A stretch of 64,000 bases of DNA from Paenibacillus sp. GTDB taxonomy: Bacteria; Bacillota; Bacilli; Paenibacillales; Paenibacillaceae. Under the pieces are notes generated by a model. The model did not search any database. It was not told the origin of the DNA and saw only the letters and a program-made list of their open reading frames with translations. Made by a program: the position numbers and the translations under genes. The stretch covers positions 23,927 through 87,926 of the forward strand of contig JAFWEX010000152.1 in the NCBI GenBank assembly GCA_017512705.1, in the 5' to 3' direction. This document shows, in pieces, positions 26,783-35,316 of this stretch; positions within the stretch are counted from its first letter, which is position 1, and each line of letters opens with the position of its first letter.

Positions 26783-26796
26783 AGAACACTTGTTCC
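26783..26796 (+). promoter_or_regulatory. LexA (SOS) box upstream of the Y-family polymerase
   Basis: AGAACACTTGTTCC contains GAAC-N4-GTTC, the perfect core of the Gram-positive LexA/DinR operator, about 90 nt before the polymerase start. Confidence 0.75.
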
Positions 26797-26888
26797 ATAC
26801 TGTAAATAAACTGTAAATGAAATTTGAAGAATCGAATGATTAGATGTGATCTGCTAAGCCCCGAATTACGGATAAGGAGAGAAGAATT

Positions 26889-28133
26889 ATGCCCCGCCAA
26901 GACAGACGTGTCATCATGCTGGCAGACTGCCAGTCGTTCTATGCCAGTGTGGAGAAGTCTGCACATCCCGAGTACAAGGATCGTCCTCTCGTTGTAGCGG
27001 GTGATCCAGCACGACGTTCGGGCATTATTCTGGCAGCCTGTCCGCTCGCCAAGTCCTACGGGATTACAACCGCAGAGCGGCTAGGGGAGGCTCTCGCCAA
27101 GTGTCCTGATGTCGTGGTGATTCGCCCCAGAATGGCCGAATATATTCGCGTGTCCCTTCATATTACACGCATCCTTCAATCCTATACCGATTTGGTAGAA
27201 CCCTACAGTATCGACGAGCAATTCCTCGATGTCACCGGAAGTCTGGATCTGTTCGGCAGTCCCGAGACGATTGCACGCAGGATTCAGTCCCGGGTCATGG
27301 ATGAGACAGGTGTCTATATTCGGATCGGCATCAGCGACACCAAGGTTGTTAGTAAAATGGCCTGTGACCTGTATGCCAAAAAAGTACCAGAAGGCATCTA
27401 CACCCTCCCCCGCAATGATATGCCCACCACGATTTGGAAGAAACCCGTACGCGATATGTTCATGGTTGGTTCACGCATGGGGCAACATCTCTACAAGATG
27501 GGTATTCATACGATTGGTGATCTAGCAAATACACCGCTGTCGCGGTTGAAGGAACGCTGGGGAATTAATGGTGAAGTGTTATGGCGTATCGCCCGCGGCA
27601 TCGACGATTCTCCCGTAAAACCCGGAACATATACCCACCAGCAGCAAGGGATCGGACATCAGATGACGCTGCCACGGGATTATGAGACATGGGAAGAGAT
27701 CAAAGTTGTACTACTGGAACTGGCTGAACTGGTCAGCCGCCGTGCCCGGGACAAATCCCTTATGGGGCATGTCGTCTCCGTCGGATGCCGCGGACAGGAT
27801 TACGACCGACCAACCGGATTCTCCCGTCAGATGAAGGTGAATGAACCGACCAATATTACGGATGAGGTATATGATGCAGCCGCAGCGTTATTCCTGCGCC
27901 ATTGGGACGGATTACCTATTCGCCGCATCAGTGTATCATTGACCGGACTTATACCGGATTCGGAAGTGCAGTTGTCTTGGTTTGACGACCGTGAACGCAA
28001 AAGAGAATTGGAACGAGCTACCGATGATATCAAACGAAAATTTGGGGACACCGCCATTATGCGTGCATCCTCTCTATGCGCGTCGGCACAAGCCCAAGAT
28101 CGTTCTCACAAAATTGGAGGTCACTATAAATGA
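26889..28133 (+). CDS. Y-family DNA polymerase (YqjW/UvrX type)
   Basis: Translesion DNA polymerase of 414 residues, of the UmuC/DinB superfamily and close in layout to Bacillus PolY2 (YqjW) and UvrX. Motifs in order: MLADCQSFYASVE (metal-binding Asp), the steric-gate and fingers region, the YSIDEQFLDVTG catalytic acidic pair, IGISDTKVVSKMA and two helix-hairpin-helix-like elements (MGIHTIGDLANT), then a little-finger domain. GGAGA precedes the ATG. It overlaps the YolD-like gene by four bases (ATGA). A perfect LexA core upstream indicates SOS induction. Confidence 0.9.
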   Translation: MPRQDRRVIMLADCQSFYASVEKSAHPEYKDRPLVVAGDPARRSGIILAACPLAKSYGITTAERLGEALAKCPDVVVIRPRMAEYIRVSLHITRILQSYTDLVEPYSIDEQFLDVTGSLDLFGSPETIARRIQSRVMDETGVYIRIGISDTKVVSKMACDLYAKKVPEGIYTLPRNDMPTTIWKKPVRDMFMVGSRMGQHLYKMGIHTIGDLANTPLSRLKERWGINGEVLWRIARGIDDSPVKPGTYTHQQQGIGHQMTLPRDYETWEEIKVVLLELAELVSRRARDKSLMGHVVSVGCRGQDYDRPTGFSRQMKVNEPTNITDEVYDAAAALFLRHWDGLPIRRISVSLTGLIPDSEVQLSWFDDRERKRELERATDDIKRKFGDTAIMRASSLCASAQAQDRSHKIGGHYK

Positions 28134-28483
28134 GTAAAAAATTGCAGCAAAACGGACTCTTCGAGTCCTCACGTATGATGCTTCCCGAACATCGGGAGGC
28201 TTATATTCTTCATCAAGAGCAACTCGCTCCTCGCACGCGTCCTTCCCTGGATGCCCAGGCTGCTGAAGAAATGTCCCGACTGCTGAGCAACTCCATGGTG
28301 CTCGGTGACCGCATTACCATTACGTTGTTCCACGAGTATGAGGACATTTCTTATACCGGGCGTGTACTCAAGCTGAATCGTCCTGCCCGTACGCTTAAAT
28401 TGCTAACCAATGACGGGTCTCGAAATATTCAGATGAATCTCATTACAGGTGTAACGCTTGCTGGAGAATGGATGGATGAGTGA
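28130..28483 (+). CDS. YolD-like protein
   Basis: A 117-residue protein of the YolD family (YqjX in Bacillus), typically encoded directly after a UmuC-like polymerase and thought to act like UmuD in regulating it. Family features are the N-terminal LFESSRMMLPEHREAY region and the beta-barrel-like C-terminal part (DRITITLFHEYEDISYTGRVLKLN, then LLTNDGSRNIQMNLITGV). GGAGG lies before the ATG, which overlaps the polymerase stop, giving translational coupling. It shares the SOS control of the pair. Confidence 0.88.
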   Translation: MSKKLQQNGLFESSRMMLPEHREAYILHQEQLAPRTRPSLDAQAAEEMSRLLSNSMVLGDRITITLFHEYEDISYTGRVLKLNRPARTLKLLTNDGSRNIQMNLITGVTLAGEWMDE

Positions 28484-28572
28484 AACCATTTTCAAATTTC
28501 AATGTACCTGCTTTTGCCAAGCAAGATGTGAAAGAAGTCCCAGAACTAACTGAAGAATTGGCTCTTCTATAG
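28480..28572 (+). CDS. Possible 30-residue small protein after YolD
   Basis: A GTG overlaps the YolD stop codon (GTGA), opening a 30-codon frame with a Pro/Glu/Val-rich product (starts KPFSNFNVPAFAK, ends TEELALL) that looks more like protein than random sequence. It has no separate ribosome binding site, so expression would rely on coupling. A GCTCTTC/GAAGAGC inverted repeat sits at its end (28561-28578). Otherwise 28484-28965 contains nothing recognisable. Confidence 0.3.
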   Translation: MKPFSNFNVPAFAKQDVKEVPELTEELALL

Positions 28573-28965
28573 AAGAGCTCAGTATTCTTTATGCTGAACC
28601 AACTAGCAATCTCGAATAAACTGCAAAAATTGATAAAAATGCGACTATAGAAATCATAATATTCAAAATAGCGATAATCAAAACAAGACAATTGAGTACA
28701 GACTTGAATGGTTCTAATACCGGGCATCATTTAAATCTTCAGACTGTGGTACAATATGAAAGTACAACTGGTACATCGGCCAAAGCAAATGCATTTTAAA
28801 AATTAAATAGGATTTTATGTATGATAATGCCTTGTTGGATTCAAATCAAAAAGAGATTACATTTCAATATAATGTTTCTAAATAATTCTATGCGAGGTAA
28901 CTCTAATGAGTTGCCTTTTCTTTACTCAAGCAGTCCAACAACCTAAGGAGTAAGGGGGATTTACG

Positions 28966-29565
28966 CTGAGGAAAAACTATATTCAAATACTTCTTGTATT
29001 AATAATTGTCATACTTGTTGTTACGAATATATCGCAATATAAGGCTAAAGAGTTGTATAAATCAGCACTTACCAATCAATTAAACACAGATATCACCGAG
29101 TTACGAAGCGCATTATCATCCAACGACTTGGCTTATGAAGAAATTTTGCAATCTGATACTCTGACAAATGATCAATCTAACTATCTCATGGGAAATAATG
29201 ATGAAATTAGAAAAACTATTGATAACTACTCGACTTTAGCTATTCAGTTAGGCAAAGAGACCGAAAAATCTCAATACACAGAAACACAACAAAACGCCTT
29301 GAAACTCACAGAATATTTCAAAGATTTACAAGGTGCCAACAAAGGACAGATTGTTCACTCTGATACTAGAAATGTATTAGAAAAGGCACAACAATTGAAT
29401 AAAAAGTGGAGCACTACTATGGCAAACACACAAATAACAAGCATTGCTAATGACTCATGGATTGAATTGCTGATGAATTTAGAAAAGGATACTCAATCTT
29501 TTCTTACAGAGAACAAAATTAAAAGTATTGAGGAATTTTGGCTAAAAAGACGAGAAATTCAATAA
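28966..29565 (+). CDS. Membrane-anchored hypothetical protein, apparent CTG start
   Basis: A protein of about 199 residues with one N-terminal membrane helix (IQILLVLIIVILVVT) and a helical, Gln/Thr/Asn-rich extracytoplasmic part likely to form coiled coils (NTDITELRSALSSNDLAYEEIL). The frame is open from an in-frame TAA just upstream. No ATG, GTG or TTG occurs before 29053, where a TTG would remove the membrane helix. CTG at 28966 lies 7 nt after AAGGGGG, so an unusual CTG start is proposed. No family is recognised. It is monocistronic, with a strong terminator. Confidence 0.55.
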   Translation: MRKNYIQILLVLIIVILVVTNISQYKAKELYKSALTNQLNTDITELRSALSSNDLAYEEILQSDTLTNDQSNYLMGNNDEIRKTIDNYSTLAIQLGKETEKSQYTETQQNALKLTEYFKDLQGANKGQIVHSDTRNVLEKAQQLNKKWSTTMANTQITSIANDSWIELLMNLEKDTQSFLTENKIKSIEEFWLKRREIQ

Positions 29566-29569
29566 TAAT

Positions 29570-29616
29570 AGAAAACAACCTTCGCAATATAGTTAATTAT
29601 TGCGAAGGTTGTTTTG
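29570..29616 (+). terminator. Strong terminator after the anchored protein
   Basis: AAAACAACCTTCGCAAT pairs with ATTGCGAAGGTTGTTTT across a short AT-rich loop, ending in a T tract. Confidence 0.85.
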
Positions 29617-29690
29617 CTATTCCTCGACACAGCGTACTATTTCTTCGTTTTTATAGCCCCAAGTGTTCAAACTCCATCTAACCCTTGGCT

Positions 29691-30632
29691 TTAGAAGAAA
29701 CTCCAGTTGAACTCCTTGGAAAGACGCTCCAGCAGATGAACACCAGCAATGCTATTACCTTTGCGATTCAACGCGGGGCCAACCACACCGATTCCAAATT
29801 GTCCTGGAACCAACGTCAAAATGCCACCAGAAACACCGCTCTTAGCAGGCAAACCGACCTCGATGGCGAATTCGCCAGAAGCATTGTACATGCCACAGGT
29901 CGTCATAAAGGTTTTAGCAATCTGCACATAACGGCGGGGAATGAGTTCAACCTCGGTAATTGGATCGGTTCCATCGTAAGCGAGAACAAGCGCCATACGA
30001 GCCAGATCAGCACAAGTCACTTCAATAGAGCAATGGCGGAAATAGACAGCAAGCACATCTTCTACATCGTCCTTAATCACACCGTTATGTTTCAAAAAGT
30101 AGGCGAGGGAGCGGTTCAGGTGACCACTTTCCCATTCAGAGTGGAACACTTCCTCGTTATAACCTAACTGGTCATTGTGAGCCAGTTTGCGGAAAAATTC
30201 GAGTATCCGGCGTGACTTCTCTTCCTTACTGTCACCGCCAATAAGAGAGGATACGGTTATGGCACCCGCATTAATGAAAGGATTAAACGGAATGCCCGGT
30301 TCAACCAGTTCCAGCTTGATCATGGAGTCATAATCATCGCCGGTGGGTTCTTTTCCTACATTAAAGAAGACTGCTTCTTCCCCATGATCCATCAAGGCTA
30401 GAATTAAGGTAAACACTTTAGAGACACTTTGCATAGTAAAAGGCACACCGCAGTCTCCTGCAGACACATGGTTTCCTTCAGCGTCCATAATATGTATGCC
30501 CAGCTCATCCTGCGATGCTTTGACCAGCTCTGGAATATAGGATGCTACCTTCCCCTGTCCAGTATGTAATCGGCTAGTCTCGAGCCATTCCGGCAACAAG
30601 GCACTTAGTCGTTCCATCGTTGAATCACTCAT
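29691..30632 (-). CDS. glsA: Glutaminase A
   Basis: Hydrolyses L-glutamine to glutamate and ammonia in the cytoplasm. The 313-residue product is full length and carries the beta-lactamase-like catalytic S69-x-x-K72 (FTMQSVSKVF), EPGIPFNPFINAGAI, the Y/N-rich active-site segment near LAYFLKHNGV and a C-terminal PAKSGVSGGI loop. GTGGAGG lies before the ATG. It is a single gene. B. subtilis has two homologues (YbgJ, YlaM); which one this matches cannot be told from the sequence alone. Confidence 0.93.
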   Translation of the reverse strand: MSDSTMERLSALLPEWLETSRLHTGQGKVASYIPELVKASQDELGIHIMDAEGNHVSAGDCGVPFTMQSVSKVFTLILALMDHGEEAVFFNVGKEPTGDDYDSMIKLELVEPGIPFNPFINAGAITVSSLIGGDSKEEKSRRILEFFRKLAHNDQLGYNEEVFHSEWESGHLNRSLAYFLKHNGVIKDDVEDVLAVYFRHCSIEVTCADLARMALVLAYDGTDPITEVELIPRRYVQIAKTFMTTCGMYNASGEFAIEVGLPAKSGVSGGILTLVPGQFGIGVVGPALNRKGNSIAGVHLLERLSKEFNWSFF

Positions 30633-30831
30633 ATGTCATTTCCTCCACTTTTATCTATAGGAGCGACTTGCACGAGATATCCGCTCTGTCATACAGTACG
30701 GGGCTAAACTCATACAAGATGCCTTACATAGAGCTCCATAGTTATTCTTTTGTATTGCTCTTTGGCTCTACACGTTACACTTTGGCGCTAGCGCTGGAAT
30801 TCAACATTAGCACAGCCCACTAATCAGCATT

Positions 30832-31314
30832 TTACCGCTCCCTATGCAGACTTAACTCCAGAATCTCACCAGGCAAACCATCATAATCCCCTGTCCACGT
30901 CGATTCGAAATTCTGTCTGAGCAGAATCTGACGGGAAGCCGCATTAGCTGGGTCGATCACGGCATATAAAACCTCAATGCCTGCAGCCTGCGCCTGTATG
31001 ATCAGGCGAGAAGCAATAGCAGTACCCTGACCTTTGCCCCAATACTGTGGCAGAATCATATACCCCATCTCTGCCCGGCTCGGATTATCTTCATCTTGAA
31101 TTAATTTGGCATAAGCCACACCTGCGTCATCCTGCGTGGTCACCCGATAGTGCCCGCACAACGAACGAAGATTATAATCCAGCATAGCAGCAAATTGTGT
31201 TCTGGCTTCCGCCTCAGGAATCGCACGCTCGGTGATCTGCCTCATCACGTCCTCATTGGAAACGAGTGCATAATAATGTTCAAAGTCTGGTTCGGTGTAT
31301 TTCACAAAGTTCAT
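30832..31314 (-). CDS. GNAT-family N-acetyltransferase
   Basis: A 160-residue acetyl-CoA-dependent acyltransferase. It has the GNAT fold, including a substrate strand (EMGYMILPQYWGKGQGTAIASRLI) whose GKGQGTA matches the acetyl-CoA pyrophosphate loop, and a later AVIDPANAASRQILLRQNFE motif of the RimJ/YdaF-like branch. ATG 31314 follows AAGGAGG; the longer in-frame start has none. The substrate is unknown. Single gene. Confidence 0.85.
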   Translation of the reverse strand: MNFVKYTEPDFEHYYALVSNEDVMRQITERAIPEAEARTQFAAMLDYNLRSLCGHYRVTTQDDAGVAYAKLIQDEDNPSRAEMGYMILPQYWGKGQGTAIASRLIIQAQAAGIEVLYAVIDPANAASRQILLRQNFESTWTGDYDGLPGEILELSLHRER

Positions 31315-31727
31315 GAATAAATATGCCTCCTTGGAATACATGATAAAAATGTAATCGCGCTGCAGACGTGAATTATTGTATCGTGTCATCCATGTGTAGT
31401 GTGACTCTGATTCACCAAGAGTATAACAGAAGCAGCGGATGCAATACACCAAGGAGCCTCTATCCTTGCTCTTGATCCCGCATTGAAGGTCAGCTCCAGT
31501 TTGTGCAGCATAGCTATAGTGCGTTTCTCGTCATATTGTTCCCAGAATTCACACGACTTCGTATGCAACAGTTTATCGTTCCACTCTCAGGAAGGCAAAA
31601 AATATCCTGTCTCAAAATCGAAAAAGGCATTCCATCAGGTCACACATGACTGATGAAACACCCTTCTCCATTACCATTCCAATTGAATGTAATGTGGCCT
31701 TTCAAAAAAGCTAAGTTTATACAAAAC

Positions 31728-31838
31728 AACGGAGAGAACAGAAATAGCCTAAAGAAGCGGAGCGTTCGCCTTTATCACCTGATTTTACCCTCAAAGAGGG
31801 TAGTTCAAAAAAAATCCGGGGATAAAAGCGATCGGGGA
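31728..31838 (-). repeat. Dispersed hairpin element, copy 3
   Basis: Reading the minus strand, arms TTATCCCCGGATTTT (31825-31811) and AAAATCAGGTGATAA (31786-31772) pair at 13 of 15 positions around an ACCCTC/GAGGGT inner stem. The tail is GGCGAACGCTCCGCTTCTTTAG, then ATTTCTGTTCTCTCCG. It lies between the GNAT and SpoVIF-like genes. Next to it, 31832-31866 has a TCGGGG/CCCCGA hairpin with a T6 run on the plus strand. No gene is supported in 31315-31892. Confidence 0.75.
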
Positions 31839-31892
31839 GTGCCAACGTGTAAACACCCCGACTTTTTTGAAGTAACACCATCACGTTCAACT

Positions 31893-32180
31893 TTACCTAA
31901 ACATCCCCCACAGCTTGATCAAGTGGAACGTGTTGTTTGGATCAATCTTCTGAGCGATGACAAAGGCAACAAACTGCTCTTCCTGCGCAGGTGAGAAATT
32001 CTCATTCATAACGACCGCTGTAGATTTAATCAACCTGCGAACCTTAGCCTTATCCTGCAGATCCGCCTTCGTCACACCTTCGATCAACTTTTTAATGCGC
32101 TCTTTGACCGCAGGATTTTTCATCTTAAGTTTGATCCGCTCCACCAGCTGCGGACTGATTCCATATTGTTGATAACCCAA
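31893..32180 (-). CDS. Stage VI sporulation protein F-like
   Basis: A 95-residue protein matching the SpoVIF (YjcC-like) pattern: an N-terminal helical segment (YGISPQLVERIKLKMKNPAVKERIKKLI), VTKADLQDKAKVRRLIKSTA, and a C-terminal FSPAQEEQFVAFVIAQKIDPNNTFHLIKLWGMF. In Bacillus, SpoVIF is a mother-cell protein needed for proper coat assembly. TTG 32180 is chosen because GGGAGG lies upstream; the longer GTG start at 32213 lacks a ribosome binding site and contains that Shine-Dalgarno within its frame. Family assignment is by recalled pattern. Confidence 0.7.
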   Translation of the reverse strand: MGYQQYGISPQLVERIKLKMKNPAVKERIKKLIEGVTKADLQDKAKVRRLIKSTAVVMNENFSPAQEEQFVAFVIAQKIDPNNTFHLIKLWGMFR

Positions 32181-32359
32181 AACGTATAGCACCTCCCAAG
32201 AATTTGAACTCACTTCTTATTCATATGATGGGAGGGCTTGGTCACTTGTCACTTTTTACAAAACAGGCCTTAAAACACACGCATCACTTCAGGATATCTA
32301 CTCGGTTCAGGCATGTACACCAAACCTTGAGACTGTACCTTCTAACTAACGCGTGCAGA

Positions 32360-34405
32360 TTAATCAATCAGATCGCCCTTGAATACCTGTTCTTGCTGAA
32401 GAAAATCACGCAGTGGCGTGTAGTCAACAGATGTCCAGAACGACGCGTCTGCAATCAGCGTGGAGACATCATCCCGAGCCTGTTCGAGTACAGCGAAATC
32501 TGCTACCATATCAGCCAGACGGAATTCAGGCAATCCACTCTGCTTCGTGCCAAAGAAATCCCCTGGTCCCCGCAGATCCAAATCTCGCCGAGATACTTCG
32601 AATCCATCCTCGGTTTCGGTCATGACCTTCATCCGTTCCTGACCAACCTCTGTCTTGGGATCTGCGATCAGCACACAATACGACGCATGTGCACCCCGAC
32701 CGACACGCCCCCGTAGCTGATGTAGCTGGGACAAGCCAAAGCGGTCTGCGTCCATAATCACCATCAGTGTGGCGTTGGGTACATCGACGCCGACTTCTAC
32801 CACCGTGGTGGATACTAGCAACTGAATATCATTATTGTAGAATTCACGCATCATTTCTTCTTTTTCGGCAGCCGTCATACGCCCGTGCAGCAGCCCCACT
32901 TTATATTTCGGGAAATTCTGTTGCATCTGCACATGCAGGTCAATCGCATTTTGGACATCGAGCTTCTCTGATTCTTCGATCAGTGGGCAGATCAGATAAG
33001 CCTGACGACCTTGGTCTACTTCTCTGGAGATAAAACCGAGTACTCGCTCCATCATGTCATGTTTCACCCAATACGTGGAGATCGGAATCCGTCCCTTCGG
33101 CCGCTCCGATATGGTCGATACCTCAATATCCCCAAAAGCCGTAATCGCAAGCGTTCGTGGAATAGGTGTAGCGGTCATCGTTAATACATCCGGATTATAC
33201 CCTTTTCGTCTCAAAACGCTGCGCTGATTCACCCCGAAGCGATGCTGCTCGTCCGTAACCATAAGGCCCAGCTCCCGGAAGAAGACATCCTCCTGGATCA
33301 GGGCGTGTGTACCCACAACAATATCGAGCATCCCCATCTGCAATGAGGCGATCAGATCCTTGCGCTTGCGGCCGTTCACACTGCCCGTTAAGAGGCCTAC
33401 CGTTACGCCAAAAGGCTCGAACAGCTTCTGCAAGGAACGCATATGCTGCTCCGCCAAAATCTCCGTCGGCACCATTAGCGCCCCCTGGAAACCCGAACGC
33501 ACTGTCGTATAGAGCGCGATGGCTGCAATCACCGTTTTACCTGATCCTACATCCCCTTGCAGTAACCGATTCATCGCATAGGGCGAACGCATATCATGCA
33601 ATATTTCAAGCTCGACCTTCTTCTGCGCGTCAGTAAGCTCGAATGGCAGACTACGCACAAACTCTCGAATCGTCGTATTATCCGTAGTATGTACCATACC
33701 ATCCATCCGATTGCGATTAAGTGCACGATACGCCTGCATCTTAAGCTGGAACAAAAATAACTCCTCAAAGACCATCCGCTGTCTGGCTCGCTGGCCTTCC
33801 TGATTGTCCTGCGGACGATGAATACCAGCAATTGCTTGCTTACGCGGCATCAGATTATACTTTTTGATCAATGCTTGTGGCAAAATCTCGGGGATCATAT
33901 CACCGTACTGCATTAATCCCTGATTAATCGTCTTGCGCATCCATTGCTGCGTTAATTTACCCGTGACAGAATAGACAGGTTGCAGCGTGCCTGAACGTCC
34001 ATCTCCTTTATCCGGAAATTCCGAGTCAGACACGGTAAGCTGCATACGTTTTTGCTCCCATTTACCTGTAAGCACAATTTCCCGGTTAGGCGTAAGCTGG
34101 TCTTTGAGGAAATGGCGATTAAACCACGTTGCCGTAATCATCCACTCTTCCGTCATAATCTTGCAGGTCAGACGTGACTTTTTGCCGTAACGCTGCAATA
34201 CTGGGACACCCATAACCTGACCTTGGACTGTAATTTTGTCTCCGTCCTTTACCTCACTAAGTGAGCGCAAACGATAATCTTCATAACGGAACGGATAATA
34301 TTCCAGCAAGTCTTTCACACTAGAGATGCCAAAGGCGTGAAGCTCTCCCTCTTTGAGAGCACTCACGCCGTTAATTTGTTTCACTGATATTTCTTCCAAA
34401 TTCAT
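32360..34405 (-). CDS. recG: ATP-dependent DNA helicase RecG
   Basis: Junction-specific helicase that regresses stalled forks. The 681-residue product has an N-terminal wedge/OB domain (SLSEVKDGDKITVQGQVMG), Walker A GDVGSGKT, the DEQH box (VTDEQHRFG), TATPIPRT and motifs V-VI (STTVVEVGVDVPNA, QLRGRVGRG), and the C-terminal RecG TRG region (GPGDFFGTKQSGLPEFRLAD). ATG 34405 is preferred because GAGGG lies 9 nt upstream. Last gene of the fakA-degV-recG unit, starting 10 nt after degV ends. Confidence 0.96.
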   Translation of the reverse strand: MNLEEISVKQINGVSALKEGELHAFGISSVKDLLEYYPFRYEDYRLRSLSEVKDGDKITVQGQVMGVPVLQRYGKKSRLTCKIMTEEWMITATWFNRHFLKDQLTPNREIVLTGKWEQKRMQLTVSDSEFPDKGDGRSGTLQPVYSVTGKLTQQWMRKTINQGLMQYGDMIPEILPQALIKKYNLMPRKQAIAGIHRPQDNQEGQRARQRMVFEELFLFQLKMQAYRALNRNRMDGMVHTTDNTTIREFVRSLPFELTDAQKKVELEILHDMRSPYAMNRLLQGDVGSGKTVIAAIALYTTVRSGFQGALMVPTEILAEQHMRSLQKLFEPFGVTVGLLTGSVNGRKRKDLIASLQMGMLDIVVGTHALIQEDVFFRELGLMVTDEQHRFGVNQRSVLRRKGYNPDVLTMTATPIPRTLAITAFGDIEVSTISERPKGRIPISTYWVKHDMMERVLGFISREVDQGRQAYLICPLIEESEKLDVQNAIDLHVQMQQNFPKYKVGLLHGRMTAAEKEEMMREFYNNDIQLLVSTTVVEVGVDVPNATLMVIMDADRFGLSQLHQLRGRVGRGAHASYCVLIADPKTEVGQERMKVMTETEDGFEVSRRDLDLRGPGDFFGTKQSGLPEFRLADMVADFAVLEQARDDVSTLIADASFWTSVDYTPLRDFLQQEQVFKGDLID

Positions 34406-34415
34406 GTTCAATCCC

Positions 34416-35279
34416 TCATTCCGGAACAGGCCACATAAATATTGCTATAACACCGGGCCCCACATGACTTCCAATGACGGCCCCAATATTGGTGTAGATC
34501 ACTTCATTTAGTGTAAAATGACCCTTTAACTGCTCGGCACAAGCCTCTGCTGAGGTTAGATCTGCGGTATGACCTACCGCTAGATTCACCCGTTTGCCAG
34601 CAAGATCCTTTTGGAACAGTTCAACAATACGTGCCATTGCTTTTTTATGACCTCTGACTTTCTCTACTGCATAGATTATGCCTTCTTCATCGATAGACAG
34701 GATCGGTTTAATGTTAAGCAACGTTCCCAAAATCGCCGAAGCCTTACCGATCCGCCCGCCTTTCTGTAAATATTCCAGCGAATCCACCAGAAAAAACAGT
34801 TTGCGAGATTTCTGCATTGCTTCAACAGCAGCGGCAATTTCAACTGCGGACTTGCCTTGTTCGGCAAGCTCCGCAGCATGCACTACCATTAACCCATACC
34901 CGTACGAAGCGGACTTTGAATCAATGACGGTAATATCCGAGTCACGTTCCAACAGGGACTTACCAAGCATAGCAGATTGATAAGTACCGCTCATACCAGA
35001 AGATAGATGTATGGATACAATAGATCTGTCTGGCTCTTCTTCCAGCAATGACTGATACACATTCATGAAATCAGTAGGAGAAGGCTGTGATGTGGTAGGC
35101 AACACAGCGCTCTGCCTTAACTTGTCGTAAAACTGCTCTGAGGTCAGATCTATACCATCGGCATACGTTTCTTCCCCGAACAGCAGACGCAAGGGAACGA
35201 CATGTATGCCATATTTTCGAATGATATCCTCGGGAATATCGGCAGTACTGTCCGTTACAATCGCAACCTTGTGACTCAC
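34416..35279 (-). CDS. DegV family fatty-acid-binding protein (FakB-like)
   Basis: A 287-residue DegV protein that binds a free fatty acid for phosphorylation by FakA. It has VTDSTADIP at the N-terminus, TTSQPSPTDF, the conserved SSGMSGTYQSA loop and SYGYGLMV/LEYLQKGGRIGKASA, all hallmark segments. It starts with GTG after GGAGGA. Encoded directly downstream of the fakA homologue and upstream of recG, so it is likely a functional partner of FakA in exogenous fatty acid activation. Confidence 0.92.
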   Translation of the reverse strand: MSHKVAIVTDSTADIPEDIIRKYGIHVVPLRLLFGEETYADGIDLTSEQFYDKLRQSAVLPTTSQPSPTDFMNVYQSLLEEEPDRSIVSIHLSSGMSGTYQSAMLGKSLLERDSDITVIDSKSASYGYGLMVVHAAELAEQGKSAVEIAAAVEAMQKSRKLFFLVDSLEYLQKGGRIGKASAILGTLLNIKPILSIDEEGIIYAVEKVRGHKKAMARIVELFQKDLAGKRVNLAVGHTADLTSAEACAEQLKGHFTLNEVIYTNIGAVIGSHVGPGVIAIFMWPVPE

Positions 35280-35316
35280 GAGCTCTCCTCCTTTTGGCTA
35301 AAGTTCTATCAGTACA

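Noticed and set aside
28443-28730. 95-codon minus-strand frame across the YolD end
   Set aside because: Composition is that of non-coding sequence, and it conflicts with the YolD gene and the possible microORF.
29685-30167. 160-codon open frame antisense to glutaminase
   Set aside because: Runs entirely opposite the conserved glsA gene and lacks a ribosome binding site.
31386-31568. 60-codon minus frame upstream of the acetyltransferase
   Set aside because: No Shine-Dalgarno sequence and no conserved features; left as intergenic.
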